From NCBI GenBank assembly GCA_028753945.1, contig JAPNXP010000011.1, positions 3,286,001 to 3,350,000 of the forward strand: DNA of 64,000 nucleotides, given 5' to 3'. Made by a program: the position numbers and the translations under genes. The notes beneath the pieces are model-generated. The model ran no database searches. It worked only from the letters and a program-made list of their open reading frames with translations, and was not told the DNA's origin. This DNA comes from Hexactinellida sp. DTS-2022 (Eukaryota; Porifera; Hexactinellida). Of the stretch, positions 1 through 12,253 are shown piece after piece. Each line of letters begins with the position of its first letter. Position 1 is the stretch's first letter.

Positions 1-933
1 CTGGGGAAATAAGTTGACACTTCAGTGCTACTATGCTAGTTCCAATATTGTAGCTACGATGGTGTTTAGGACATAGGAGGTTTTCTAATTGACAAATTAT
101 AAATTGTATGGCAGTTAACTTGTTATCTTCCTTACAAACATCGTCCTCAGATTTTGAGATATTATCAACTGCTAAACGCAACAACTTGGTGGCATCATTT
201 ATATGGTGTTTATAAGTAATGTATGGTTCGAATTTTCTGTATTATGATTATTGATACTTAGATAAGACAGCTCTTTCAATAAGTTTTCAATACCCCTAGA
301 TCTTGAATCTTCATTATCGAAACGGGAACCTGATTGTTATTTAAGAAACCCATAGTACATAAAGATTTGTCGATTGTTAACGAACACTCAATAACAAGAG
401 CTCCATTCATATTCGAAATAGATGGCTTGATAAATTCAATTGGTTCATTCCAGGAGAGCATGGTAGCCATTCCACTGGAAGGGTTAAATTATTCACTTTT
501 GAATTTAACTCACAGAGTGTAGATACTTTGAACCTCTCTTCATCTTTTTGTTGTTGTTTCAAGCTTAGTGTTATCCCAACATCCAACTGATCTCGTTCTT
601 TACTACTAAGATCCAAACGAGTTTGTGTCTTAGTAAAACAGAGAGATAATTAGGACAACCAGGTAGGAGCTTTGGAACAGCATCTCGGTGAAGTCTAGGC
701 ATGCTACGTTTGACTTCTAACTTAGTACCATCAGGTTGAGGAATTAGAAAGTGCGTTTCCAAATCTTCATCATGGAAGTGTTTCAGACACACATGTACGT
801 TTTTAATATCTTCAACATTTTCTCTATGAAGAAATGAATTCCATTGACTAACAAGTTGAGGTGGTCCATTTGGCATCTTGAATACAGGTCTCGCCAGAGT
901 AATTACTCCTGCAGCCAGGTGCTTAACATCCAT
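1..933 (-). pseudogene. P-element-like THAP transposase, 5' half, broken and cut by the window edge
   Basis: Read on the minus strand, this is the amino-terminal half of a P-type (THAP9-like) DNA transposase. The THAP zinc-finger remnant lies at about 660-930 and shows VCLKHFHDEDL followed by the family ending AVPKLLPGCPNYL. The leading Cys pair of the C2CH finger is missing. Frames then shift near 560 and 430, but homologous segments continue to base 1. The last visible stretch, FIICQLENLLCPKHHRSYN, aligns with the corresponding part of the better copy at 12.8-16.0 kb. The catalytic domain lies outside the window, so total damage cannot be judged. Membership in the P superfamily is well supported by internal comparison. 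No intact start codon was identified. Confidence 0.75.
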
Positions 934-2059
934 TTGGCATTATTCTAGTAGGAGATATAGAATTCCAAATATTATCTAATTACACAGGTATGAAATCAAC
1001 ATATAATAGAGGTAGGAATTGGGATAGCATATAAATACTAGAAGAATGTTGAGATGATGTAAATGTATCGTGAGAGTTAATTGCTATTATAAAAATATAA
1101 CCCGAATGTCATATATAAATTATCCCTAAATATTATGGTTATCTAATAAAATGGACTTCCTTTTATCCATGGTGTAGGAAAACTATTTTGGTGAACAGGA
1201 CTTATATAACTTAGGTCACGTATCAGCTAACATATCACCTCAAGGTTAATGTAATGGGGTTGACTATTAATACTCACATGCAAAATTGGGCTCCCAGGAA
1301 TCATTGGAGCTTAGTAAATTCTCTGATTTTATCTTGAGGGTAGGACAAGCTACTGTCTACTCCCGGGAGGTGATATTTCTGGCTTGTTTTTTCCGTCTTG
1401 ATGAGAAGGTCATGTAATAGCGCATTAAAATGTCTCCAAAGAAAGAGACAGCCGGTGCCATCAATGATCACATCATGCACTGATACCTGGAGATGCTGAT
1501 ACGTACTTTTTAAGTGCTAATTCAGTCAAGTCCGTCTTTCAAGTTGATGTTATCGCGTTAGAGGATGCATCAGTATGTTCTTCAGACCGATAATAGTATT
1601 TTATTGGTTCATCGAAGATCATTCCAGTGAAAATCCCGACTTTTCAGTAATACACTCCAACCTCCCTTAGCGTGCACTGCGGTCCGGAGGGGGCCCGTAA
1701 CTCGGAGTTTGTACGGAACTGAGAGAAACGAAGGCTGGTACACATGCAATTATAAACTGAATAATCCATATTTTTTTAATTCATTCAAAATTTAAAATTG
1801 ATGTATTTAAAGGGTTGTGAATAATTTAAGATAAGTCATTTATTTGTCAATTAACTACCATTATTGATTAAATGAATACGTAACTAGTTTGTCTTTACAC
1901 CAAAAGGGCGCCCGGTACTGGGAGGTCCAGATGACGGAGGGCTGAGTGTAAAATGATTAGAACAAAAGTATTCGCTACAAAATAATCCCTCATCTATCTA
2001 TAAATAAAAGCTTCATCCATTCATACGAGATCACTAGTCGTTATTGGATACGGATACTT
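934..2059. other. No gene recognised
   Basis: AT-rich sequence without a convincing coding frame. Two short GC-rich patches, near 1670-1740 and 1900-1950, stand out but match no terminal repeat elsewhere in the window. Confidence 0.4.
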
Positions 2060-4004
2060 CACTACCCAGCACTAACCGGCCAAAACTATTTGAATAACAA
2101 TAATTTGTATTCATACATTCAAGCTTCTAGCAGCATAATAACATTTGAGACGCTTCAACATGGATATTGGCATAAACGATATGTTAAACTAATTAAAGAA
2201 TTAATTGTTTTCGATTTGCATTTTTATGGAGGTGTTAAACTCAAAAGGTTATAATTCGCTAATTAATTATAGAATTTCTGATCATGAGGCAATTAGAATC
2301 AGGTACGTAGCCACGGGGGAAGGAGGTGGGGTGCAAAAGGGTAAATGCCCTCCTGGTAAACATTCTGTAACTATTTCATTGCTCTAATTTATTGATGTTA
2401 TTAAATTCAATTTAATTGGTTCATACTTGCCAATCCATTTGAGTCAACCCTGTCGAGGCTCCAATTTTCCCCTGTACAATGGCCAAATTTCATGGACACC
2501 CCTAGCATTTTACGCTCGCACGCTCGTTCATCTATGAAGTAAATCTATACATATACTGAACCGAATTAAAGATAATGGATCATATAATTTAATCCTATTA
2601 AGTTTTACATAAATCAAAATAATCACTTAGGAACGGAGAAAATATTGAATTCTAGAGTGTACAGGGAATACTGCAATTTGAATAGCAAGTGTTAATTTAT
2701 ACAGAAAGAAACTGCTACATTATGAGGGTGCAGGCATTTTTCGGTATTATTCGACAGACACTGAATAATTATTCCAAACTAGTATGCACATAAACACTTA
2801 ATACATCCTTGTACGCCTGGTAAGAACAACCAAAATGGTTGAAATCCCTTTAGTATACAGGAACCCCTGTACATACTTGCCAACCTATAGCAAGTCTTTG
2901 GCGGGACGGAGGAATGAATTTTGGCGGGAATAAGGAAGTTTGGCGGGACAAAGAACATTAGTACATAAATAAGTGAAGTAGTATTACTATTTGTACGAAT
3001 GTCCTAGTAATTGTAATTATTTTATTATCTCAACGGAAGGAAACGTGCTCCAATTGCATAAAACGAGAAGTCTCGTCAATAAAACGGGCCGCTAAAAAAA
3101 CGGGACGCTAGTCAATTCTACAGATTTATTACCTAATTGGAAGAAGCAATGCTCAGATCTTTATATTTTATTGTTATTGTCACAAAAATGAAATACAGGG
3201 TACAAAAAGCGGGACAAACGTGTCTAAAAGCGGGACGCGGGACAATTCACAAAATTTTTGCCAAAAAGCGGGACAGTTGGCAAGTATGTCTGTAAGCTTG
3301 ACATGAATTGACTGTTAGTCACCTAATTACACCTTATAGGATATTCCTAGGTATTTTGAAAATGTTGGTTCTAAATTAGAATCAACAGTTTTACACACCA
3401 TTATACAATTTACTTTAGAACTTTTAGCACACAAAATTGACTTTACCAGTCATCACAGCAAATAGTTATTCTGCAGTATTTGCTGGGATTGCTAAATTAT
3501 TGTTAATGTAATTGATTTTGTAGGCTAAGTTTGTATATTAAAAAACATTAAACTAGAAAGATTGATCTTTCTATGGCATTTACGTGACGTCAACTGTTAG
3601 ATCTAACATTAATATTTTTGCCCCCCCCCCCCATGTAATTTATATACTCCCCTTGATGAAAATCCTGGCGACGTCTCGGATTAGAATATACAAATTCTGA
3701 TTTCAGATTTGTATACCACATGGTCGAATTACACTAAGTGCATAGAGTCTAATTAACTTCTACTGAGAACAGCAACCTTCCCATTGTGCCACAAGTGGCA
3801 CGTGACATGAACACTTGTGCCACTTATGGATAATGGATAAAATCACTTAAAATCGCAATGTTAGGAAATTTATAACTGAGCAAGATGTCATTTAGTCATT
3901 AAAAGTCATCTAAGAGTAGTATGAATAGCAGTAAATAAACAACAAGAAACATAATGTGTCTGGAACAAATTCCAAGTATTCAAATACTTTTGGTCGGGTA
4001 GGTA
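2060..4004. mobile_element. Tc1/mariner-like non-autonomous element
   Basis: The left end (ccggccaaaactatttgaa near 2075) and right end (ttcaaatacttttggtcggg near 3975) are inverted and resemble Tc1-type termini. The same ends recur at 37.0, 43.7, 36.65 and 52.27 kb. No transposase frame is present. The interior holds a nested element at 2871-3289 and a run of 12 C at 3621-3632. Family assignment rests on terminus style only. Confidence 0.5.
2871..3289. repeat. Short TIR element rich in gcgggac motifs
   Basis: Inverted ends ACATACTTGCCAAC and GTTGGCAAGTATGT enclose about 420 bp. Both ends are followed by scattered ggcgggac motifs, as gtcccgc on the other strand. A 4-bp ctgt flanks both sides and may be the target duplication. 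Related single ends occur near 2425 and 46945. Confidence 0.5.
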
Positions 4005-4109
4005 AGCTACATATGCCACACTTCAAAGGGCTGAGCTTTTTCCAGGCTCCATACAAAATACATCGGAAGTGCCTTCAGCTTTCAGCCTCTCCTCACCTAC
4101 ATCTGGGAA

Positions 4110-5410
4110 ATAACTCAAAACTTGCACTGAATTGCGAGTCATTTGTAAACCAGAAGGTTTCACAATCACCAAGTACAATAAACAAGCCATTTATCGGCGC
4201 GAACTGGCACTGTCTATTCAAAAATTGTGAGCCTCGAATATTCCAAATTTTAAAACATAAAAATGATCAAAGCAATTGAGCATTGATAGAACCAAATAAC
4301 AATAAATAATAGATGTCGCCGATGGCCACAGATAAATCAAGGATGTATAAAGTCTACAATCAACTCAGACCAACATAGATTTTTAAACAATAGATTTAAT
4401 ACTATTCGCATTTATAATCCTCAAGATAACATCCAAAAATCGTTAATATTATTGACAAACAATACTCCTAATTTTCCTGATATTACTAGGCCTATAGTGC
4501 TGATATCTCCCAAAGAGAATATAGACAACGTCCAATATTAAATGAATAAACAAATTACAAATAGATCCTCAAAACATCAATAATCGAAGATTCTAGAATG
4601 GACATTTCTGGTAGTCATGTCAACGTAGGATAATTAGATCGATATTTGATTCAAAAATGTATGTAACATTAAGCGGTGCTGGTGGTGGAGCTAGCTGCCA
4701 ATTGTATGCTGATTACGACATGCAATTGAAACACTTAATTTTAATAAGGGATGTATTTCCAATCAATCTTTTTATTCATTATGCTAAGAACCTATTTAAT
4801 GGTTTGAAATAATCTTGAATAATTCTTGGAATTGAATTCCCAATCGAGTTACGGCTAACGCATCTGAAAAAGATATCCTACTACTGTATATGTACCGCGA
4901 CTACATAGCTACCTTTGCGTTTTTAGGTGGTAATGCTAGTTAAATATTATTTAGACGCTCGCACTATTAAATGGTCACCAACTTCTTCCATATTCAAAAT
5001 TCGATGAACAGATTGCGCGATTTATTATTAAAGGAAATTTCATATCACTTTCATTTACCTTCTTGTCATGGAGGAACAAGTTCCACTGGAAACGCCGATA
5101 GAGTTTGTTTTAACAATAAACGAGACTTAGTGAGATTGGCTACGTCCACTATCGCTCCAGAAGATAATGAAAAGCTCATAACTATCCACACTAACCTTGG
5201 CGCAACACTTCGTGTTTTCAGCTGTACCCATAAATTGGACATCCGGAAACTTGAAATGCTTAGCCAAGATACTTATGAGTATATCGTAACAATTTCCCCT
5301 GAATCAGCATGACCCCTTCTCTTCACAAACTTTTGGCACATTTCACTAAACTTGCCGACAAATACAACAACAATATTTCACTATAGAGACAAACTTGCTC
5401 GTAAAACACT
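4110..5410 (+). pseudogene. RAG1-like transposase relic, copy A
   Basis: A heavily broken copy of the RAG1/Transib-type transposase that is better preserved at 60.4-62.3 kb. Readable islands in shifting frames include TELRVICKPEGFTI near 4130, IIRSIFDSKM with LSGAGGGASCQL near 4630-4705, a block containing SSTGN near 5085, and IAPEDNEKLITIHTNLGA near 5155-5215. In RAG1-type enzymes the Asp in the FDxKM block and the Cys pair after it belong to the catalytic core; one of the two Cys is Tyr here. The carboxy-terminal Glu block is lost. Sequence similarity to copy B continues past the coding part to about 5593. No flanking terminal repeat was found, so element borders are unknown. Confidence 0.65.
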
Positions 5411-6242
5411 TTAAGTAAACTGTATCTCAGAAAGTTAATATGACTTTTCATTGGATAATTGAAAATTTAAAACTATAAATAATCCCAATCGATATCATAG
5501 GGATGTCATCATATACCGAATTGATATATTTCACTACTCTATCATCAAGGTAAATGAATTTGAAGACGTCATAATTACAGACATTTTTAATGCTACGACC
5601 ATTCTAAAAGTTATTAGACAATTCGAATTTTTATTATCGGTAATAAAAGGTTATGCTTTATTGCATATTCTGAGAACACTGTTATTGACAATTATCATAT
5701 ACATTTGTATAATTATATCTATTAGATATCGTAATTACCGGAAACCGACAATTCGTACCACGACAATTCGTACCACGACAATTCGTATCACGACAATTCG
5801 TATCTAATTTGATTGGTCTAATTATTTATAAAAGTTAGGTATAAATTATTGTATTATTATTTGAGTATTAAATTAAGGAATAAATTGCTGTATCTACAGT
5901 AAGAATATAATTATAATATCTTGTCGTATCTGTGAAGATGGAATTTATCTTAAAAATGATAAACTAAACTAAACAATAGCTGTAGCTCTATTCATCTGAG
6001 TAACTTTGATTGTTCTCAGTAACTTCGTCATGCTATTCAGCTTCTATTCATCCGAAGTAACTTTGAATGTTCTCAGTAACTTCGTCATTAACTGGTTGCA
6101 AATCACATGTAAAATTATACAGCTATAAATAAAATAATTGATCGATTAGAAACTAAGATCTAATACCGATATCGTTCAAGAAAAGAAATACGTACACGCA
6201 TATCAAATGGAGCCCCCTCTGGCTCCGCCTTTTAGGTTAATA

Positions 6243-7247
6243 AAGACACAAAGAGGAGGAAGCAAGCTGGTGGAGAGAGGATACATATACGGACAACACA
6301 GGAGAGTAGGAGAGGTGACGCATTGGCTGATTGGGAAGAGGGAGGAAATGTAATGCTAGAATACACACACAAGGTACGGAGATAGTGAAGCGCACGAATG
6401 AGCACCTCCACGCCCCTGACGAGCAGGCAGTGAGCTGCTGTGAGACCAAGATAGGCATCAAGAGGCGGGCACGGGAGTCGCAGGACAGCTCGCACCACAT
6501 AGTGGGGGAGAGTATGGTGACGGTATCTGAGGGCACGGCTGTTAAGCTACCCAAGCTGGACAGCCTGAAGCGGACAATACAGCGCCAGCGCGTGCAGCAG
6601 CTGGCAGCCACGGTGCAGCCTGCCGGTCTGGAGGAGCTGGTGCTACCGGCAGAGTACCAGCAGACAGCCAAGGGGGAGCAGTTCCTCCTCTACGACTCGG
6701 GACCGGAGACGCAGAGGATCCTCATCTTCGGGACACAGCGCAACCTGGAGATGCTGCGACTATCGGGCTACTGGATGGCTGACGACACCTTCAAGACGGC
6801 TCCCTCCCTCTTTGCCCAGGTTTATGTGGTGCATGCACTCCGTGGAGGGCCTCATGTCATGCGGGATGGTCACCTGCTGCCGAGTCTGTTCGTGCTGCTG
6901 CCCAACAAGACGGAGGCTACCTACAGGAGGATGTGGGAGCAGATTCGCCTACTCTGTCCCCTTGCCCAGCCGAGGGAGATGCTCTTGGACTTCGAGAAGG
7001 CTGCGATTAACAGCTTTGAGGCGGTGTGGCCGGACACACTGGTCAAGTGCTGCTTCTTCCACCTCACGCAGAACGTATGGCGCAAGGTGCAGGCTGCTGG
7101 CTTGCAGGCTGCCTACAGCCAGGACGAGGAGCTGGCTATGCGAATCCGACACCTCCCAGCTCTCGCGTTCGGCCCGCTCACGGATGTGCCCGACTTGTTT
7201 GCAGCTGTAAGCGGCGCTGCTCCCGATGCCAGAGGCTGAGAAAGTAA
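6243..7247 (+). pseudogene. FLYWCH-MULE transposase, truncated
   Basis: The longest frame, 6331-7239, encodes about 300 residues of a MULE transposase. The first catalytic Asp lies in MADDTFKTAP, the second in LLDFEKAA, and the usual zinc-type block follows as CCFFHLTQNVWRK. Upstream, in another frame, GYIYGQHRRVGEVTHW followed by CNARIHTQGTEIVKRTNEH forms a FLYWCH zinc finger split by a frameshift near 6340. The carboxy-terminal part with the catalytic Glu is absent. The frame breaks at gagaaagtaagtatg, which contains a good splice-donor match, so truncation and a lost downstream exon are both possible. The coding part is much more GC-rich than its surroundings. It sits inside the 9-bp TSD MULE, consistent with being its own transposase. 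Confidence 0.85.
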
Positions 7248-7714
7248 GTATGTAGTAAATTAAATAGATACTCTAGAAAATCATGAATATGCGAATTCTT
7301 CAAATCTTTTGAGAAGGTGAAAGATGCAAACGAAAATAATCTGAAAATAGTAACTGATTTCCATATTTTCGCGCAACAATGTTGCAAGAAAATTGAACAT
7401 GTTCAATTCCATGCAATAATATTAGCTTCGTAAAGTAACTCATTACTAGTTGTACAAGTATAGATTCGTTTCAAGTGATCTTTTCGATTTACTATGTGGC
7501 TTTCCAGTATAATATTGTAATGGCTTCAGTTGGGAATTGGGATTTAAGCTGTTCAAATGCTGTTAATATATACTACGGGGGTAAATATGCCAAAGTAGGA
7601 AACATTCTACAAATTAGTGCGAAATCTGGATCGTTCAAATACCGAATTTGTAGACATAATTCTTGTACTTTCCTATACACTGATTGCGATGAGTGGAAAA
7701 CAGCCCTTGAAATA

Positions 7715-7872
7715 CAGTGGAATTGCTTTATTAGCAACTCGCATTTTGCAATGAAATTTGGCTTCTAATTGGGGAACAGAAATAAAATTAAAATCTCGCT
7801 TGGGAACTTAAAATATGTTGCAAATCGAGCAATGTTGCTAATAGGGGAGTTGCTAATAAAGCAATTCCACTG
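7715..7872. repeat. Pogo/Tc1-like MITE
   Basis: The inverted ends CAGTGGAATTGCTTTATT and its complement enclose 158 bp and are flanked by TA on both sides, the Tc1/mariner/pogo signature. Both arms continue with ttgctaataa-type repeats. It is nested in the 5.7-9.7 kb MULE. Confidence 0.75.
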
Positions 7873-8182
7873 TATGTCATTTGCCAACACTTCTCTGAAA
7901 GGTTAATCGAACCCTGCTCAAAATCAATCAAAAGGTAATTTGGGTTGGAGTCTGGACACAAGCGTTTGATACTATTACACATCCTTCTGTTTTCCCAAGG
8001 AATCGACAAATAATCAATATTATTTTAAAAGTCAATTCATTAAATTCATAGAATAGACAACAGCTCTCACCCCATTCTAGACAATAACACTACACTCTAA
8101 CTTTATTTAATATTAGGCTAATTTAAAGTGAGATCTTCCGTGTCAATTTGAAGTTTATTAATTAATTTCGGATAAACCACTC

Positions 8183-9022
8183 CATGGCCTACTATAGCAC
8201 GGCTATACATGCTGCCGAATCATAGTAGGAAATAAGAGTCCATTGTTAAATAGGTTATTTATATTTATCTCCATAACTAGTAATGATAGACGTCATAAAT
8301 GTATTATAACTATATAGGAACTTGGTATCAAGGTATACATAGCATCCTTCAGAATTATGCTATGTTATCATATGATGACGTAATCGATATTTTGGGTGCG
8401 AAATATCGTGTTTTACAACCTGCTTTTACCATAGTTAAACTCGTTATAAATGTTCAAAATTGGAACATGATGATGCCCATAACTAGTTGAATAAAATATA
8501 TCGAAATTATAAATGGAATGTTGACACATTCCTCGGTTGCCAGGGAAATGTATATTTCCTAAAATGAGTCATAACTCAAAAACTATCGATTTAATGTAAA
8601 CTGGGCTAGTTCTGATCTATCCGAAATATGTAACTTCCTATTCATTGATAATACATAAATTAAGCTTAACTTCATTAACTTTTGAGATAATGAGATAATT
8701 AGCTTAGAAAGATTATCTGCTTTTTCCAAGCTAATTATCTCATTATCTCAAAAGTTAATGAAGAGTTTAACTATGGTAAAAGCAGGTTGTAAAACACGAT
8801 ATTTCGCACCCAAAATATCGATTACGTCATCATATGATGACATAGCATAATTCTGAAGGATGCTATGTATACCTTGATACCAAGTTCCTATATAGTTATA
8901 ATACATTTATGACGTCTATCATTACTAGTTATGGAGATAAATATAAATAACCTATTTATCAATGGACTCTTATTTCCTACTATGATTCGGCAGCATGTAT
9001 AGCCGTGTTATAGTAGGCCATG
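8183..9022. mobile_element. Palindromic long-TIR element
   Basis: Two arms of about 260 bp (8183-8447 and 8768-9022) are near-perfect inverted copies, with a loop that contains a second small palindrome near 8690-8750. The 7-bp accactc abuts both outer ends and looks like the target duplication. There is no coding capacity; the frame at 8299-8490 lies within an arm and is not a gene. The superfamily is not assigned. Confidence 0.75.
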
Positions 9023-9689
9023 ACCACTCTTAATCTTGTTACCAGGAGTAGAATCTACACTGATAATATCTAGCAATGACTCATTACATTGTATGTTGAA
9101 ACTTGAAATTATAAGTTAGGGCATATACAACTAGACGCTTAGAAAGTTGAGTGTTTTAAAAGATTGAATCCTTACCAAATTGATAGAGTATAGAAAGTGA
9201 GACTTTTCGCTACAACTTCGAAGGCATTCGGTACTGGTTCCATAAACGTTTCTCATAACTAAAATCATTCAATAGAATAAAGCATATATTAATGATATTT
9301 TTAAACATCTCATAATTGATGTTAAATTTAGAATGGATCAAATCAAGTAAGAGTATGTAATTACTCAACACTCGCACAATAAAGTTATTTAATCTAGTTT
9401 CAATAAATATTCACACAATTGATTAGTTACCAAGTAAAAGGAATTCTTGATCTTGTAACGTTATTTCGTCAATTATTAGATTGCATAGAAAAAGAATAAA
9501 ATATGCATTCAAATTCACCAATTCAATCATATTTTCATTAGAATAACAAAACAACTCTTATAAATAATTAGACCAATCAAATTAGATACGAATTGTCGTG
9601 GTACGAATTGTCGCTGGTACGAATTGTCTGGTACGAATTGTCGTGGTACGAATTGTCGTGGTACGAATTGTCGGACTTCCCGTAATTAC

Positions 9690-11815
9690 AGCTGAGTTTA
9701 AATAGATTATGGGATGTGGCAAATGGAAACTATACGATTCGGACAATACATTTTTGTTTAGTCGACCTAGTTCAATGTGAAGGGAATTTGTGTCCAGATT
9801 TTGGCAGGTATTTAGTGTTTTTAATATGAAGTAGACATAGTTAAATTAAATATAAACCAAATTCCAGATCAGTCCAAAATGAGCACACAGATATTTTCTT
9901 ATAATGTTAATGTATTTGTTAATTTACGTAAATTTAATAAACTGATTGAAGTACAAATTATACTTTATTGAATTAGAATTGTTCTCATGACTTACAAGAA
10001 AGCAAAGTTAAATCGATGACTAGTTCATCCCTTACTATTCAATATGACAGGAGGTTTTTTAAGGTTGAGACATTGGTGTAACTCAGCAGCGGCCTTTGTG
10101 TAACTCAACACTGAGCGCCGACCCGAATCGTGGTGTAACTCCCAAAAGTCTTGGTGCAATATTTACACCAATATCAACAGTAAATAAACCCCTGCAATAT
10201 GAAATATTTGAATTTAACCTCTGTTGACTTGATTATTTGTGAATGTTAACTAACTAATTGAAGATTTGTTTTCCATGTTTAGTGTTTATGATTATTATTT
10301 ATTGGTTGAATATTATAAGATTCATAACCAACCAAAAGATTTGTTTTCAATGGAATTCCATAGATGGTCCAGAACTACAACTAAAAGTTTAAATCAAGTT
10401 TTGTTTATTCTACTCAGTTTCTAGCTAATAATAACATATAGGTCAATAATACTTTACATGTTGGGAATCTGGCAGCGAAATACCTATTAGCACCGTAAAA
10501 TTCCGACAGTTAATTAAAGAGACGAACTGACGATGATGTTCTAATTTAAAAAATTGAAGCAATTCAATAATTCTGATTACATCAGTAGACTTCTTAGGGT
10601 CGATAATCCATACACAAATAATGCATTCTTGTACCTAGGATGTGTAAAATTTATATTCGAAGATAAATGCAATTCTGGGCCACTGTGCTTAACACATCTA
10701 CAAATGCATCTTACACTTTGAGGTGATGATGAGAAGTTCGAAAATATATTTTAAAATTTTGGAAATTGATATTTTGAAAGTCTTCGTTGGTGTCAAGAAA
10801 TAAAGCAACAGCCACTGTATAAATAAATATTGACTCATCAATTGCTATATCGATACCAACTCAAAACTAGAAAACGGTGAGATTAAGTGGCGCAGAAGGA
10901 AATTTGGAAAAACTAAGGTGGAGCTTTACCTTAAGAAATACCTTTAGGAATGGTTTAACACCATAATTGTGATAATTGCGTGACGAAATATCTAAAATTA
11001 CAGCTGTGCATACGATATTTTCATTTGGAGGCATCAACTATTATATAGTGCCACTAAATGTATATACTGTCGGCACATCAGTAACTTTAGATTTTTCTGT
11101 TCCGACTATGCAATACTATATTGGCCCAGTATTGAAATGACAGCCTTGGTTAGTTATTATTAATACTATTTATCCGTATATCATCCACAGAACAGAGCTT
11201 TATTAACGAAGAAACTGTCAGGATAGGTGTCTCATGGGTTACAGATGCCACCAGGGATTTTTCTGGACACATATTTATACCTGTTTAATGCCATAACAGG
11301 AACAATAAATAGTGTCCGAATATTCAATTAATATGCATTAGATAGAGAATTTAATTTTACACCTTTCCACAGTGTACGAATTTACAAAATGGAATTAGTT
11401 TGTGCCACAAATGAGCTGCAAAATTCTTTTGTTCACCAAGACTTCAGTCGAATTGAAAGTGTAAAATATAACTATTTTCTTTCAACGTGCCCGCACAGTG
11501 ACTTTAAATGACATTTTAGTGGATATAGGCATTTTGGTAGCAGATACCTACTCATGTATTATTGAGCTATAGATTATAGAAAGCTGCAAATTGAATGGCA
11601 TCATAAAAAATCATGATCAAGTCTCATAAATGGAATTCCGGGAAGTATTATAATTGGTTTGTTAACAATTCAATATTAGTCACCCATAATACTGATAATA
11701 AATTTTTAACATGGTAAAATAACTATAATAGTAGGGTCAAAATCTTAGATTCCGACCAACTTAGGCAAGTTAAGTTTTGTGTCTGATTCTGATACTTTAG
11801 GACATATCTCACTAT
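9690..11815. other. No gene recognised; carries a MITE and a dispersed repeat
   Basis: Apart from the MITE at 10048-10194 this is AT-rich sequence with no gene. The stretch 11510-11700 resembles internal parts of the hAT copies at 30.8-31.1 and 50.4-50.7 kb and a stretch near 57.9-58.1 kb. Bases 10560-10680 resemble 62680-62800. Confidence 0.4.
10048..10194. repeat. hAT MITE with 8-bp TSD
   Basis: A 147-bp element starting CAGGAGGTTTTTTAA and ending TAAATAAACCCCTG, flanked by perfect 8-bp duplications caatatga (10040-10047 and 10195-10202). It contains repeated ggtgtaact motifs and is the same family as the MITE at 28779-28926. Confidence 0.88.
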
Positions 11816-11983
11816 CAGGGTTTCATTTAGGGTGGGGGGGGGGGGTATTCCCAACCCTGGGATCCTATTTGCCCCCTCTTGGGATTTGAAAAATACATTG
11901 ATCAAACCTGAAGCCGGCCCGGCCCCCCTTACATTCCCAAAACTCTACTTTGCCCCCCTTGCCTAAATGTCTGGATGAAACAC
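11816..11983. repeat. GC-rich hAT-like fragment
   Basis: Begins CAGGGTTTCATTTAGG and ends CTGGATGAAACACT, approximately inverted. It contains a run of G at 11831-11845 and several C runs. No clear TSD was found, so this is probably an old hAT MITE. Confidence 0.4.
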
Positions 11984-12253
11984 TAACTATCTAAGCCTTC
12001 ATGCCGGTCTCGAAATTTGGCGAACTTTTTTATGGCGAACAAATTCAAAGGGACTCCGGCAATCATTTTGAAAAATTAAGGCCCCTCTCTGAACATTTCA
12101 TAAATTGAGATTATAGTGTTTTTGAACAGTATACAATAAGTACTAGCTGCACTGAAAATTTCAACTAAATAGGGACCATACCTTTAATGTAATAGCCTTT
12201 TGAAGATTCTTACGTCATTTGTCACCATGGAGGTCCATTCTTTAAGGTTCAGG

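Larger units (their letters stand above)
5739..9680. mobile_element. MULE transposon with iterated TIRs and a 9-bp TSD
   Basis: Perfect 9-bp duplications cgtaattac flank the element at 5730-5738 and 9681-9689, the size expected for Mutator-like elements. The TIRs consist of tandem copies of acgacaattcgtacc, about four on the left and six on the right. Both continue into shared sequence (tctaatttgattggtctaat) for more than 90 bp. The element carries a truncated MULE transposase (6243-7247), a pogo-like MITE (7715-7872) and a palindromic element (8183-9022). The repeat units may be transposase-binding sites. Confidence 0.88.

Noticed and set aside
3621..3632. Poly-C run, and G run near 11831-11845
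   Set aside because: Simple homopolymers inside old transposons. Lengths may be sequencing-sensitive and no function is implied.
6812..7210. Overlapping frames within the MULE gene (also 6237-6671 minus and 7026-7247)
   Set aside because: Shadows of the GC-rich transposase. Only the 6331 frame carries MULE motifs.
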